Positions 1 through 6,641 of a stretch of 33,185 nucleotides of DNA are shown piece after piece. Numbering within the stretch: position 1 is the stretch's first letter; each line of letters opens with the position of its first letter. The stretch comes from JBAWVR01 sp964583845 (GTDB lineage: Bacteria > Patescibacteriota > Minisyncoccia > Phycocordibacterales > GWA1-40-21). The position numbers were made by a program, and so were the translations under genes. The DNA is taken from contig CAZOXG010000007.1 of assembly GCA_964583845.1 (NCBI GenBank), positions 1 through 33,185 of the forward strand. The letters run 5' to 3'. The notes beneath the pieces are model-generated. The model was not told the origin of the DNA. It saw only the letters and a list, made by a program, of their open reading frames with translations, and ran no database searches.

Positions 1-35
1 TTTAGAAATTATCGCAAGCATCGTTTGCAGAGTAA

Positions 36-44
36 TGATAAAAT
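36..44 (+). promoter_or_regulatory. Extended -10 promoter of the metallo-hydrolase gene
   Basis: TGA followed by TAAAAT (39-44) is an extended -10. The last base of the -10 is seven bases before the A of the ATG at 52, so transcription should begin at or next to the start codon, giving a leaderless mRNA. No good -35 is visible. Confidence 0.5.
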
Positions 45-51
45 ATAAGCA

Positions 52-921
52 ATGAAATTTTGGAAACAAAAGTATTATTCTTTATTTGTTGTCTTGGTAC
101 TAATTATGATAAACATTTTTATCTATTTTTCTTTTGCTTTTTCCAGCGAAAAAATCGGGCGGGCATATTTTTTAGATGTAGGGCAGGGGGATGCCACTTT
201 GTTTAAAACACCCAGTGGTTTGTTGTTTTTGATAGATACCGGTCCTGATCGTACAGCGGTAATAAAAGCTTTGTCTCAGGTCTTACCGATCGGTATTAGA
301 AAAATAGAAGCCGTTTTGATTACTCATTTTGACAGTGATCATATTGGTGGTTTACCGTCACTACTTAATAACTTTGAAGTTGGATATATTTTTCTAGCCA
401 GCTCCTCAGCCGACAAGGAAACCGCCATAACTCGTGAGGTAAGAAAAATTGCTCAAGATAAAAATATTCAAGTAATATCACCTCGAGCCGGTCAGTTGCT
501 TGATTTTGGTGGTGTTGCCTTTCAAATCTTATCTCCAGGTAACGATCTAAAAAATATTAAAGATAACGAATCATCAGTGGTTGGACGACTAGTGGAAAAT
601 GGCAAAAGTTTTTTACTGACCGGAGACGCCCCACAAGACATAGAACAGTATCTGGTCAAAATGTATGGACCTAATCTCAAAACTGATGTTTTAAAAGTTG
701 GACATCATGGTTCAAAAACTTCCTCAGCGGTAGATTTTCTGGCCAATGTTAAGCCAGATTATTCAATTGTTTCGGCCGGTTTAAATAATCGTTATGGTCA
801 TCCACATCAAGAAGTTTTGGATTTGTTGGGTAAGGTAGGAACAAAACTCGAGGAGACTTTTAAACAGGGGACGATAATTTTTGATTTAAATATCGATGAT
901 CTAGTATTAGAAGGTAAATAA
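52..921 (+). CDS. ComEC/Rec2-type metallo-beta-lactamase-fold hydrolase, secreted or membrane-anchored
   Basis: This 289-residue protein matches the C-terminal hydrolase domain of ComEC/Rec2, standing alone without the ComEC channel. Residues 8-31 form one hydrophobic segment (signal anchor or signal peptide), so the domain should lie outside the membrane. Family motifs in order are FLDVGQGDA (40-48), IDTG (61-64), the metal site THFDSDHIGG (91-100; H92, D94, D96, H97), LTGD (189-192), VGHHGSKTSS (216-225) and NRYGHPH (246-252). In ComEC this domain is thought to be a nuclease acting on the non-transported DNA strand. A role in DNA uptake or extracellular nucleic-acid degradation is therefore plausible but inferred. 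The ATG follows an extended -10 so closely that the mRNA is probably leaderless. The gene ends before an inverted repeat element and is not in an evident operon. Confidence 0.85.
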   Translation: MKFWKQKYYSLFVVLVLIMINIFIYFSFAFSSEKIGRAYFLDVGQGDATLFKTPSGLLFLIDTGPDRTAVIKALSQVLPIGIRKIEAVLITHFDSDHIGGLPSLLNNFEVGYIFLASSSADKETAITREVRKIAQDKNIQVISPRAGQLLDFGGVAFQILSPGNDLKNIKDNESSVVGRLVENGKSFLLTGDAPQDIEQYLVKMYGPNLKTDVLKVGHHGSKTSSAVDFLANVKPDYSIVSAGLNNRYGHPHQEVLDLLGKVGTKLEETFKQGTIIFDLNIDDLVLEGK

Positions 922-955
922 TTTTGAATTATTGAATGACTAATTTATTCTTATC

Positions 956-1038
956 TGTCATTTCCGCGCAGGCGGAAATCCAGCATTTCTTTGCGTTAAG
1001 TTAATTTATCCTGAATTCCCGCCTGCGCGGGAATGACA
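956..1038. repeat. MITE-like inverted pair of REP-type repeats
   Basis: The left unit (956-983, GTCATTTCCGCGCAGGCGG...) and right unit (1010-1038, ...CCTGCGCGGGAATGACA) are nearly perfect reverse complements separated by about 26 bases. Each unit also contains its own small palindrome (TTCCGC-GCAG-GCGGAA). No coding capacity. The form is that of a short non-autonomous element or REP doublet; it sits between convergent genes. Confidence 0.65.
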
Positions 1039-1068
1039 AAACAATTACATTTATTTAAATGAGTAAGT

Positions 1069-1092
1069 AAAAACCACCTTACGGCGGTTTTT
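1069..1092 (-). terminator. Intrinsic terminator of rpmB
   Basis: On the minus strand this reads AAAAACCGCC-GTAA-GGTGGTTTTT, a ten-pair hairpin ending in a U-run, four bases after the rpmB stop. The single irregular pair is G-U on the minus strand and A-C on the plus strand, which supports function on the minus strand. Confidence 0.8.
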
Positions 1093-1095
1093 AAA

Positions 1096-1374
1096 TTATT
1101 TACTCTTAGTACCTTTCTTCAAAACCCCTGCTTTGATGATACCAGCTTTCTTGAGGGTAGCGTAGGCACCATTCTTTTGAATGGTCTTGATAGCGCGAGT
1201 GGAAAGTGTCATGGTGACAGTTTTCTTTAACTCAGGAACGTAGATTTTCTTTTTCTGTAAGTTAACCTGACGGCGAGTTTTGCCGGTTGGGTTAAATTGA
1301 GTAGCACGAGTAGCATTACTATAGCCACCGCCTACGAAAGAAGTTCTTTTAGTGATTGGACAGATTTTTGCCAT
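1096..1374 (-). CDS. rpmB: 50S ribosomal protein bL28
   Basis: This 92-residue basic protein starts MAKICPITKRTSFVGGGYSN and carries the bL28 core NLQKKKIYVPELKK and the C-terminal STRAIKTIQKNGAYATLKKAG, aligning well with bacterial L28 (78 residues in E. coli). The protein binds 23S rRNA near the L1 stalk and E site. It lacks the usual neighbour rpmG and stands alone between its own terminator and a divergent gene. The sequence before the ATG is A-rich with no Shine-Dalgarno. The extra lysine-rich C-terminal tail of about ten residues is a minor lineage feature. Confidence 0.95.
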   Translation of the reverse strand: MAKICPITKRTSFVGGGYSNATRATQFNPTGKTRRQVNLQKKKIYVPELKKTVTMTLSTRAIKTIQKNGAYATLKKAGIIKAGVLKKGTKSK

Positions 1375-1396
1375 GGTTTTTATTTTATAAATCCGT

Positions 1397-1425
1397 TTGG
1401 GATTTCAATTCCGCTATGCTATCAT
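1397..1425 (+). promoter_or_regulatory. Promoter of the site-2 protease-like gene
   Basis: TTGGGA (1397-1402), a 17-base spacer and TATCAT (1420-1425), with TGC directly before the -10 (extended form). The expected transcript begins near 1432, about 45 bases before the ATG at 1477. The same TTGGGA-N17 layout occurs upstream of the amidase gene at 27900. Confidence 0.55.
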
Positions 1426-1476
1426 TAAAAATGATTTAATGCAAGAGTTTTAATTATTAATAAAATATATCAATTT

Positions 1477-2124
1477 ATGTTTGAGATGAGTTTAGCCGAT
1501 AATGTCTTTTTGGTAGCCATTCTGTTTTTGTCAGCAATCATTCATGAGGTTTGTCATGGGTACGCGGCTTATTTTTTGGGTGACGGAACGGCCAAGTATC
1601 AGGGACGTTTAACTCTGAACCCTTTAAAGCATATAGATATAGTTGGCACTATAATCGTACCGGTAGCCTTAATACTTATGCATGCCGGATTCTTCTTTGC
1701 TTGGGCTAAACCAGTGCCATACAATCCATATAATTTAAATAAGTTGCGTAGTTTGCGTTGGTCAGAATCCATCGTTGCTTTTGCTGGACCGCTTTCCAAT
1801 ATTGTAATTGCACTTTTGTTTGTTTTGGTATATTGGTTACCAAGCTTGGTAAATTTGGGCTTTGACTATTCACCAAATTTTATAAGAGCTATAAGTATTA
1901 TAGTTTTAATCAATCTTTCTTTGGCGGTGTTTAATTTGATGCCAGTACCTCCTTTGGACGGTTCGAAGTTGCTTTTTAATGCCTTACCTGAAAAGTTTAG
2001 AAATATTAGACAGATGATTGAGCGATATAGTTTTGTTTATGCGATTCTTTTTATTATCTTTGTTTGGGATTATTTTGCTGGGTATCTGCAGATTATTTAT
2101 CAATGGTTATTGGGAACTTTGTAA
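1477..2124 (+). CDS. Site-2 protease family (M50) integral membrane metalloprotease
   Basis: A 215-residue, very hydrophobic protein with the zinc motif HEVCH (residues 23-27) in the first membrane helix, the conserved GRLTLNPLKHID stretch (43-54) and the second catalytic motif NLMPVPPLDG (153-162, third zinc ligand D161). These define the compact M50 site-2 protease family related to SpoIVFB and YwhC, which cleaves substrates within the membrane. About five or six transmembrane segments are visible. There is no PDZ domain, unlike RseP. The substrate cannot be told from the sequence. The ATG at 1477 could be replaced by the in-frame ATG at 1486; neither has a Shine-Dalgarno. It converges with the receiver gene across a shared terminator. 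Confidence 0.88.
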   Translation: MFEMSLADNVFLVAILFLSAIIHEVCHGYAAYFLGDGTAKYQGRLTLNPLKHIDIVGTIIVPVALILMHAGFFFAWAKPVPYNPYNLNKLRSLRWSESIVAFAGPLSNIVIALLFVLVYWLPSLVNLGFDYSPNFIRAISIIVLINLSLAVFNLMPVPPLDGSKLLFNALPEKFRNIRQMIERYSFVYAILFIIFVWDYFAGYLQIIYQWLLGTL

Positions 2125-2127
2125 TAT

Positions 2128-2165
2128 AAAAACCGACCACCTGCTAATAGGTGGTCGGTTTTTTT
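2128..2165. terminator. Bidirectional terminator between convergent genes
   Basis: AAAACCGACCACCT, a short loop and AGGTGGTCGGTTTT, followed by a T-run on the plus strand and preceded by an A-run, so it can serve the site-2 protease gene (+) and the receiver gene (-). Confidence 0.85.
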
Positions 2166-2170
2166 GTTGG

Positions 2171-2560
2171 TTATATTGATTTAGACATGATGATCTTACT
2201 GACTTCTTTTAGAACTTCCTCCATAGTGACTGTCGCCTTGATCAAGAAAGTGTGAGCTCCTAATTGTCTGCCTTTGATGATGTCGTCGTGGGAGCCAAGA
2301 TTGGATAAGAAGACTACAGGAATAGGATTAGTAGCAGGGTTATCTTTGATTTTCTTGAGGATTTCGTAGCCATCCATATCTGGGAGCATGATATCTAAAA
2401 TAATCACGTCGGGTTTGTTATCCTCTAAACCTTTTAAAGCGGCTTGGCCTTCATAAGCATAACTAACCTCTAGACCACCATCGGTAAGTTTTTTAGAAAT
2501 TAGACTGATGAAGAATTTGTCATCGTCTACCACAAGTACTTTTTTGCCTTTAATGTCCAT
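2171..2560 (-). CDS. Stand-alone CheY-like response regulator receiver protein
   Basis: 129 residues, a single receiver domain with no output domain. The acidic pocket is VVDDD (residues 10-14), the phospho-acceptor is D56 in VIILDIMLPDMDG, the switch Ser is S86 (FLSN) and the conserved Lys is K108 (FLIKAT). Phosphorylation by an unseen histidine kinase would be read out through protein contacts. Such proteins often control pili or polarity in other bacteria. A link to the type IV pilus genes 12 kb away is only a suggestion. There is no kinase in the window. Confidence 0.93.
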   Translation of the reverse strand: MDIKGKKVLVVDDDKFFISLISKKLTDGGLEVSYAYEGQAALKGLEDNKPDVIILDIMLPDMDGYEILKKIKDNPATNPIPVVFLSNLGSHDDIIKGRQLGAHTFLIKATVTMEEVLKEVSKIIMSKSI

Positions 2561-2586
2561 AAAATAATTATTTAATTTACAATATG

Positions 2587-2592
2587 ATTATA
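2587..2592 (-). promoter_or_regulatory. -10 box of the receiver gene
   Basis: On the minus strand TATAAT lies 26 bases upstream of the ATG, giving a leader of about 20 bases. No convincing -35 is seen at the right distance. Confidence 0.45.
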
Positions 2593-2676
2593 TAGCCTTT
2601 TGAAAAATAAGGGAAGCGGTTGAATAGTATGAGTATATTGTATATGTATAAGGAAGACTCTATGATATCGACCTTT

Positions 2677-2774
2677 CTGTCTTTCCGAGCCCGGCGAAGT
2701 AAGCCAGAAATCAGAATAGTTTTTAATTCCTATACTAAAAAGTCTGGATTGCTTCGCCAAGCTCGCAAAGACAA
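2677..2774. repeat. Degenerate MITE-like inverted repeat, same family as 12052-12150
   Basis: Left arm 2677-2708 (GTCTTTCCGAGCCCGGCGAA...) and right arm 2742-2774 (...TTCGCCAAGCTCGCAAAGAC) are imperfect reverse complements. The right arm closely matches the arms of the element at 12052-12150, so the two are copies of one family. Confidence 0.6.
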
Positions 2775-2823
2775 TCGAAAAACACATTTCTTAATTTTAA
2801 GTAATTTCCTTGTACATATACTT

Positions 2824-2880
2824 TATACCTATACATCTTTCTGGTATCCTCCCTATACCTATACTAAATACTTATACATC
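2824..2880. repeat. Iterated TATAC/ATAC tract upstream of rpsL
   Basis: TATACCTATAC occurs at 2824-2834 and 2854-2864, and ATACATC at 2831-2837 and 2874-2880, with ATACTTATAC at the end. A similar run is found just before the tuf promoter (28053-28085). Confidence 0.5.
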
Positions 2881-2892
2881 TCCGTCGAAACC

Positions 2893-2921
2893 TTGCTTTT
2901 TCCTGATAATTATAGTAAAGT
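2893..2921 (+). promoter_or_regulatory. Probable promoter of rpsL-rpsG
   Basis: TTGCTT (2893-2898), 17 bases, TAAAGT (2916-2921); TATAGT at 2911-2916 is an alternative -10. The ten bases TTGCTTTTTC are identical to those upstream of fusA at 12188. The leader would be about 75 bases and contains a short GCAC/GTGC hairpin. Confidence 0.4.
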
Positions 2922-3002
2922 TGCACACGTGCGTAAGTTTAGCTGGTTTAAACAGAGTTGCATTTGTTTAGACAATTATTAAGTTAGCGTTATCTAGGTA
3001 AA

Positions 3003-3428
3003 ATGCCTACAATAAATCAATTAATCAAAAAGAATCGTCACAAGACAAAGCGTAAATCCAAGGCTGTGGCTTTGATGCGCTCATTCAATACGATTCAGAA
3101 TCGTCCGAAGTTTTTCCCATCACCTTTTAAACGAGGTGTATGTACAAAGGTTACAACCAAAACCCCAAAGAAACCGAACTCCGCTATTCGTAAGATTGCG
3201 CGTGTTAAGTTGACTAATGGTATGGAAGTTACTGCTTATATCCCAGGAATGGGTCACCAATTACAAGAACACTCCGTAGTGGTTCTCCGTGGTGGTCGTG
3301 TTAAAGACGTTGGTTTGCGTTATACAATCGTTCGTGGTGTTTTGGATACCACCGGTGTAGAAAGTCGTCGCAAGGGTCGTTCTCAATATGGTACCAAGAA
3401 GCCAAAGGCTGGTGCCGCTAAAAAATAA
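3003..3428 (+). CDS. rpsL: 30S ribosomal protein uS12
   Basis: 141 residues. The decoding-centre core TKTPKKPNSAIRKIARV (52-68), GHQLQEHSVV (84-93) and RGGRVKD (96-102) identify uS12. The N-terminal arm is longer than in E. coli (124 residues in all), a basic insertion of about 15 residues before KRGVCTKV. The loop after RVKD reads VGLRY here, whereas E. coli has LPGVRY, so one residue (the proline) is missing. In E. coli that loop contains sites of streptomycin resistance or dependence mutations. First gene of the rpsL-rpsG unit; no Shine-Dalgarno before the ATG. Confidence 0.96.
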   Translation: MPTINQLIKKNRHKTKRKSKAVALMRSFNTIQNRPKFFPSPFKRGVCTKVTTKTPKKPNSAIRKIARVKLTNGMEVTAYIPGMGHQLQEHSVVVLRGGRVKDVGLRYTIVRGVLDTTGVESRRKGRSQYGTKKPKAGAAKK

Positions 3429-3443
3429 TTGACACCTCTGAGT

Positions 3444-3470
3444 GTCATCCTCGCGAAAGTGGGGATCCAT
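3444..3470. repeat. Single REP-like unit between rpsL and rpsG
   Basis: GTCATCCTCGCGAAAGTGGG... resembles one half of the repeat doublet at 956-1038. It is preceded by a small GACAC/GTGTC hairpin. It lies within the 63-base gap of the ribosomal operon. Confidence 0.4.
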
Positions 3471-3491
3471 TCATAATAAATCTATAAAAAT

Positions 3492-3962
3492 ATGCGACGT
3501 AAAATCAAAAATAAGAAAGTTTTAAATGCGGATGGTCTATATGATTCAGTTAAAGTAGCTAAACTTATAAACTACATCATGTATTCAGGAGAGAAGAGTA
3601 TCGCTCGTAAAGTTGTTTATGGTGCTCTCACTATAATCAAAGAGAAAGAAAAGGTAGAAAATCCTTTAGAAATTCTCGATACTGCTTTGAAGAATGCTGC
3701 TCCAACTGTTGAGGTTCGCTCTCGCCGTGTCGGTGGTGCAAACTATCAGGTTCCAGTAGAAATTCGTCCAGAACGCCGTCAGGCTTTGGGTATGAAATGG
3801 ATTATTGAAGCTGCTCGTGCTAAGAAAGGGTCTCCAATGGCAGAAAAATTAGCAACTGAAATAATCGGCGCTAGTAAAAATGAAGGTGAAGCTATCAAGA
3901 AACGTGAGAACGTTCACAAGATGGCTGAAGCTAACAAGGCTTTTGCTCACTTTGCTTGGTAA
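3492..3962 (+). CDS. rpsG: 30S ribosomal protein uS7
   Basis: 156 residues, the same length class as bacterial S7. The rRNA-binding stretches PTVEVRSRRVGGANYQVPVE and the C-terminal KKRENVHKMAEANKAFAHFAW region (almost identical to E. coli) identify it. The protein nucleates assembly of the 30S head and contacts the E site. It follows rpsL by 63 bases and is followed at once by a strong terminator, so fusA is not co-transcribed, unlike in the classical str operon. Confidence 0.97.
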   Translation: MRRKIKNKKVLNADGLYDSVKVAKLINYIMYSGEKSIARKVVYGALTIIKEKEKVENPLEILDTALKNAAPTVEVRSRRVGGANYQVPVEIRPERRQALGMKWIIEAARAKKGSPMAEKLATEIIGASKNEGEAIKKRENVHKMAEANKAFAHFAW

Positions 3963-3997
3963 ATTTAAAACCGCTCGAAAGAGCGGTTTTAAATTTC
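3962..3997 (+). terminator. Terminator of rpsL-rpsG
   Basis: AAATTTAAAACCGCTC-GAAA-GAGCGGTTTTAAATTT: a perfect 16-pair hairpin with a stable GNRA-type tetraloop, overlapping the stop region of rpsG. Confidence 0.85.
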
Positions 3998-4150
3998 CAT
4001 TTACAAAACGGACCACACCTCACCATTTTTACAAAGATCGAGGACTATAATGCAAAAGTTGTATATAACTTACTGTAAACGATAACCACTATTACTTCTC
4101 AAAAAACGGTCCTGGGGTAAACATTTTTAATCGATAAACAAAGTTTAAAA

Positions 4151-4203
4151 CAAATAAAAATACCGGTCATACGCCAAGGGTGTACGACCGGTATTTTTAT
4201 TTG
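4151..4203. terminator. Long hairpin upstream of the nine-gene array
   Basis: An 18-pair perfect outer stem (4151-4168 with 4186-4203) holds an inner imperfect stem and a three-base loop. It could end a transcript arising in 4040-4150, but no gene is seen there. Its right edge overlaps the -35 of the first array promoter. Confidence 0.5.
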
Positions 4204-4229
4204 TTTATTTTTATAAAAGATAGTAAAAT
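4201..4229 (+). promoter_or_regulatory. Promoter 1 of the secreted-protein array
   Basis: TTGTTT (4201-4206), 17 bases, TAAAAT (4224-4229). The start would be near 4236, only about 13 bases before the ATG at 4249. Promoter 2 (6591) has the same hexamers and spacing. Confidence 0.65.
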
Positions 4230-4248
4230 AAACTTAGTTAAAATAAAA

Positions 4249-4941
4249 ATGAAACAAAGTTTATTAAAATCTTTTAAAACTGTTTTATTAACTATTGCCT
4301 TAATCATCGGAGCAGGGTATTTATTGGCTTGGAGTGGACCAGGTGGTATTCCTGCTTCTTCAAATGTGTCAGCTCCAATCAATGCAGGAACATCTAGCAA
4401 TAGTATCCAAAATAGAATCGGTGATTTGGCTGTACCTGGATTATTCACCACGAACTACATTTATGCCTCAAGTACTTTTAGTTTTGGTTTGATTGCCACT
4501 TCTGGCTACGCTCTAACTTCAGACGCTTCTGGATATGCGTCTTGGCAACCTTTAGGATCAGGTGCTAGTAGTTGTCCAAATAATAAAATTTTAGTAGGTA
4601 TAGATGCCAGTGGAAACATATTATGTGATTATGCTACTTCAACAGCTACAACCAATGGTGGAATAAAAAATGTTAATTGTGGTACTGGTTTGGTAGTCAC
4701 GGGTATAAGCGCCACCGGAACTCCAATCTGTTCATTAGCAAATTCCTCACCTTGTGTTTACAGAGATTTAGAGTACAGCGTGGGCACATTTTGTTGGTAT
4801 AAAATGTATTATTATAATTCAACCACAGGATATGTATTCAAACGTTTGAACTGTACAGCTACAGGTTGGACCACTGATATGGGTTCAACCATATATCCGA
4901 ATTCTAGTGGCGATGGCGCAAGATCGTGTGATTTGATGTAA
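4249..4941 (+). CDS. Array gene 1: secreted cysteine-module surface protein
   Basis: 230 residues from the ATG at 4249; an upstream in-frame GTG at 4180 lies inside a hairpin and before the promoter, so it is rejected. Signal peptide of about 27 residues ends at YLLA-W. Next come the family motif WSGPGG...APINAGTSSNSIQ, the stalk motif GYALTSDASGYASW, two short Cys stretches (SSCPNNKIL..., GNILCDY, NGGIKNVNCGTG) and the C-terminal four-Cys module PCVYRDLEYSVGTFC...LNCTATGW...RSC. No enzyme motif is visible. First of an operon of three, nine bases before the next gene. Function unknown; an exported surface or attachment protein is the inference. Confidence 0.8.
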   Translation: MKQSLLKSFKTVLLTIALIIGAGYLLAWSGPGGIPASSNVSAPINAGTSSNSIQNRIGDLAVPGLFTTNYIYASSTFSFGLIATSGYALTSDASGYASWQPLGSGASSCPNNKILVGIDASGNILCDYATSTATTNGGIKNVNCGTGLVVTGISATGTPICSLANSSPCVYRDLEYSVGTFCWYKMYYYNSTTGYVFKRLNCTATGWTTDMGSTIYPNSSGDGARSCDLM

Positions 4942-4950
4942 TTTAAAAAA

Positions 4951-5655
4951 ATGAATAAATATATACTAATAATTATCTCGTTATTTTTTGTCACTTTTTG
5001 TATAGCCGCATCTTCGTGGACTGAACCTTTCAGTAACTCTTTAGATGATAATACCCCTCAGCCGATAAATATTGGTGACGCGACTCAAACAGTAACAGGC
5101 ACTCTGCAACTTAGCGATATTTTATATACGGATAAGTTACTGGTTCTTAATCAGTTGAAAATTACCTCTGGGGCCACTTTAAATTATGTTTTAACCGCTA
5201 GTTCAACAGGTATTGGTGAATGGAAATTACCCCCGAAAGTAACTCTCGCTCAAAGTTCTTGTCCATTAGCTAGTGGTCAAGTGGCGATTGGTATAGGAAG
5301 TGATAAAAAAGTTGTTTGCGGAACAGTGCCACCGCCAACCACAACAAATACAGGAGGTATTAAAGCCATAACTTGTCCCTATGGTAAATCAATAAGAGAA
5401 ATAAAAAGCGATGGCTCTGTTGGTTGTGATTATGCCGCACCGATGTGTGATTGTGGTGGCTTTAAATATAGTTTTGGGGCAATCGCTAATTACTTTAATA
5501 AATTAAGTTCTGGGGCAGATGACGCTAATAACGCGGTGTCATTTAAGTGCGATTTGGTTAATGGAGTGGCAAAGTGGGTGAAACAAACTGGTACTTATGT
5601 AACTAATGGCGGAATTCAAGTCGGATTCTGTACTGGCTTAGCATCACTAAGATAA
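4951..5655 (+). CDS. Array gene 2: secreted cysteine-rich protein
   Basis: 234 residues. Signal peptide MNKYILIIISLFFVTFCIAA is followed by SSWTEPFSNS...PQPINIGDATQTV, the diverged stalk motif NYVLTASSTGIGEW, a GGIKAITCPYGKS segment like that in genes 1 and 3, and the C-terminal module beginning PMCDCGGFKYSFG. Here the second cysteine of the module is absent, so this is the most diverged member. Second gene of operon 1, nine bases after gene 1. Function unknown. Confidence 0.75.
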   Translation: MNKYILIIISLFFVTFCIAASSWTEPFSNSLDDNTPQPINIGDATQTVTGTLQLSDILYTDKLLVLNQLKITSGATLNYVLTASSTGIGEWKLPPKVTLAQSSCPLASGQVAIGIGSDKKVVCGTVPPPTTTNTGGIKAITCPYGKSIREIKSDGSVGCDYAAPMCDCGGFKYSFGAIANYFNKLSSGADDANNAVSFKCDLVNGVAKWVKQTGTYVTNGGIQVGFCTGLASLR

Positions 5656-5676
5656 AATTAATATGATTTAGTTTTT

Positions 5677-6585
5677 ATGATTACAAAAAATATGAAGAGT
5701 GAGAATGTTGGTTGTAAAATGATGTTATTTCTAGGGACAATGCTCCTGGTTAGTTTTGTAAGTGCTTGGACTGTACCAACCGTCCCACCAACAGGTATTA
5801 ATGCCGACGGACCAATAACTATTGGTACCAGTAGTCTATCTTCACAGACAAGAACGGGAAGACTACAAATAGTTGGAAATACTTTTCTAGCCGGAAATGG
5901 AAATATACAAGTCCTTAAATTAGGCACTTCCGCAGTCTCAGGTAGAATCTTGATTGCCGACGAAGCAGGATTTGGTACTTGGTCAGATGTTAATTCTAGT
6001 TTTACCGCTACTAGTTGTACCAATCAAATTATTACATCTGTAAATAGTAACGGTACTCCAGTTTGTGCCGACATGCCTCCAACGGCCACAACCACGGTTG
6101 GTGGAGTAAAAGCCGGTATTTGTTCTGATCCAAATACTTCAGTTACGAATATTTACAGTGGCGGTATTACTGGGTGTAAAAAGACCAATGCTCAGTGTGT
6201 AATAAAAGGAATAGTCTATAACGTCGGCGATATTTGTAGTCAAGCACAGTCTGGTAACAATTTTTATCCGATAAGGTGTGATGCTACTGGTTGGACAGCT
6301 TTGGCAGCTGTCACTACTGCGCCGGCTATTACTTGTGGTTATAATGGCCGGGCTAGAGTGAATTGTTATATTGATACAAATTATTCATTAGCCTTTCCTT
6401 TAAAAAGGCCAGTTCCAGTTGGTTATAAATGCACTATGTTCATGGGTATGACAAATTATTTGGCTGAGTGTACAAGTCAAATTACTCCACCTGGCGGTAT
6501 CATTCCGTCTCCTCCTCATCCACCTAATGGTCTTACCTATTCTACTCCAGTTACAGGCGGACCTTATCCAGTTTGTAGTAATTAG
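5677..6585 (+). CDS. Array gene 3: secreted cysteine-rich protein with extra C-terminal domain
   Basis: 302 residues. The signal segment ends near SFVSA-WTVP, followed by GPITIGTSSLSSQ and the stalk motif GRILIADEAGFGTW. A GTPVCADMPP...GGVKAGIC segment precedes the four-Cys module AQCVIKGIVYNVGDIC...IRCDATGW...ITCGYN. Unlike genes 1 and 2 it continues for about 85 residues with a Cys- and Pro-rich tail (VNCYIDTNYS..., PSPPHPPNG). An ATG at 5692 is an alternative start. Last gene of operon 1; no clear terminator separates it from promoter 2. Function unknown. Confidence 0.75.
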   Translation: MITKNMKSENVGCKMMLFLGTMLLVSFVSAWTVPTVPPTGINADGPITIGTSSLSSQTRTGRLQIVGNTFLAGNGNIQVLKLGTSAVSGRILIADEAGFGTWSDVNSSFTATSCTNQIITSVNSNGTPVCADMPPTATTTVGGVKAGICSDPNTSVTNIYSGGITGCKKTNAQCVIKGIVYNVGDICSQAQSGNNFYPIRCDATGWTALAAVTTAPAITCGYNGRARVNCYIDTNYSLAFPLKRPVPVGYKCTMFMGMTNYLAECTSQITPPGGIIPSPPHPPNGLTYSTPVTGGPYPVCSN

Positions 6586-6590
6586 TTAAT

Positions 6591-6619
6591 TTGTTTTTTT
6601 ACTATATAAATAGTAAAAT
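6591..6619 (+). promoter_or_regulatory. Promoter 2 of the secreted-protein array
   Basis: TTGTTT (6591-6596), 17 bases, TAAAAT (6614-6619); start near 6626, about 16 bases before the ATG at 6642. The region around the -10 (TAGTAAAAT...CTTAGTT) closely resembles promoter 1. Confidence 0.65.
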
Positions 6620-6641
6620 TACTTTAGTTGTTTTAAATTTT

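Larger units (their letters stand above)
2561..3002. other. 442-base intergenic region before rpsL
   Basis: It contains the receiver -10 box, a degenerate inverted repeat element (2677-2774), a stretch of iterated TATAC units (2816-2880) and the likely rpsL promoter and leader. An open frame of 120 codons crosses the repeat and is not believable as a gene: it has low-complexity Tyr/Thr content and no start signal. Confidence 0.7.

Noticed and set aside
2620..2982. 120-codon open frame upstream of rpsL
   Set aside because: It runs across an inverted repeat and the ATAC tract, has no start signal, and its composition (Tyr, Thr, Ser runs) reflects the DNA repeats.
4180..4248. N-terminal extensions of array genes 1, 4 and 7 from upstream GTG/TTG
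   Set aside because: These would start inside hairpins or promoters and put charged residues before the signal peptides; the internal ATGs give standard signal peptides.
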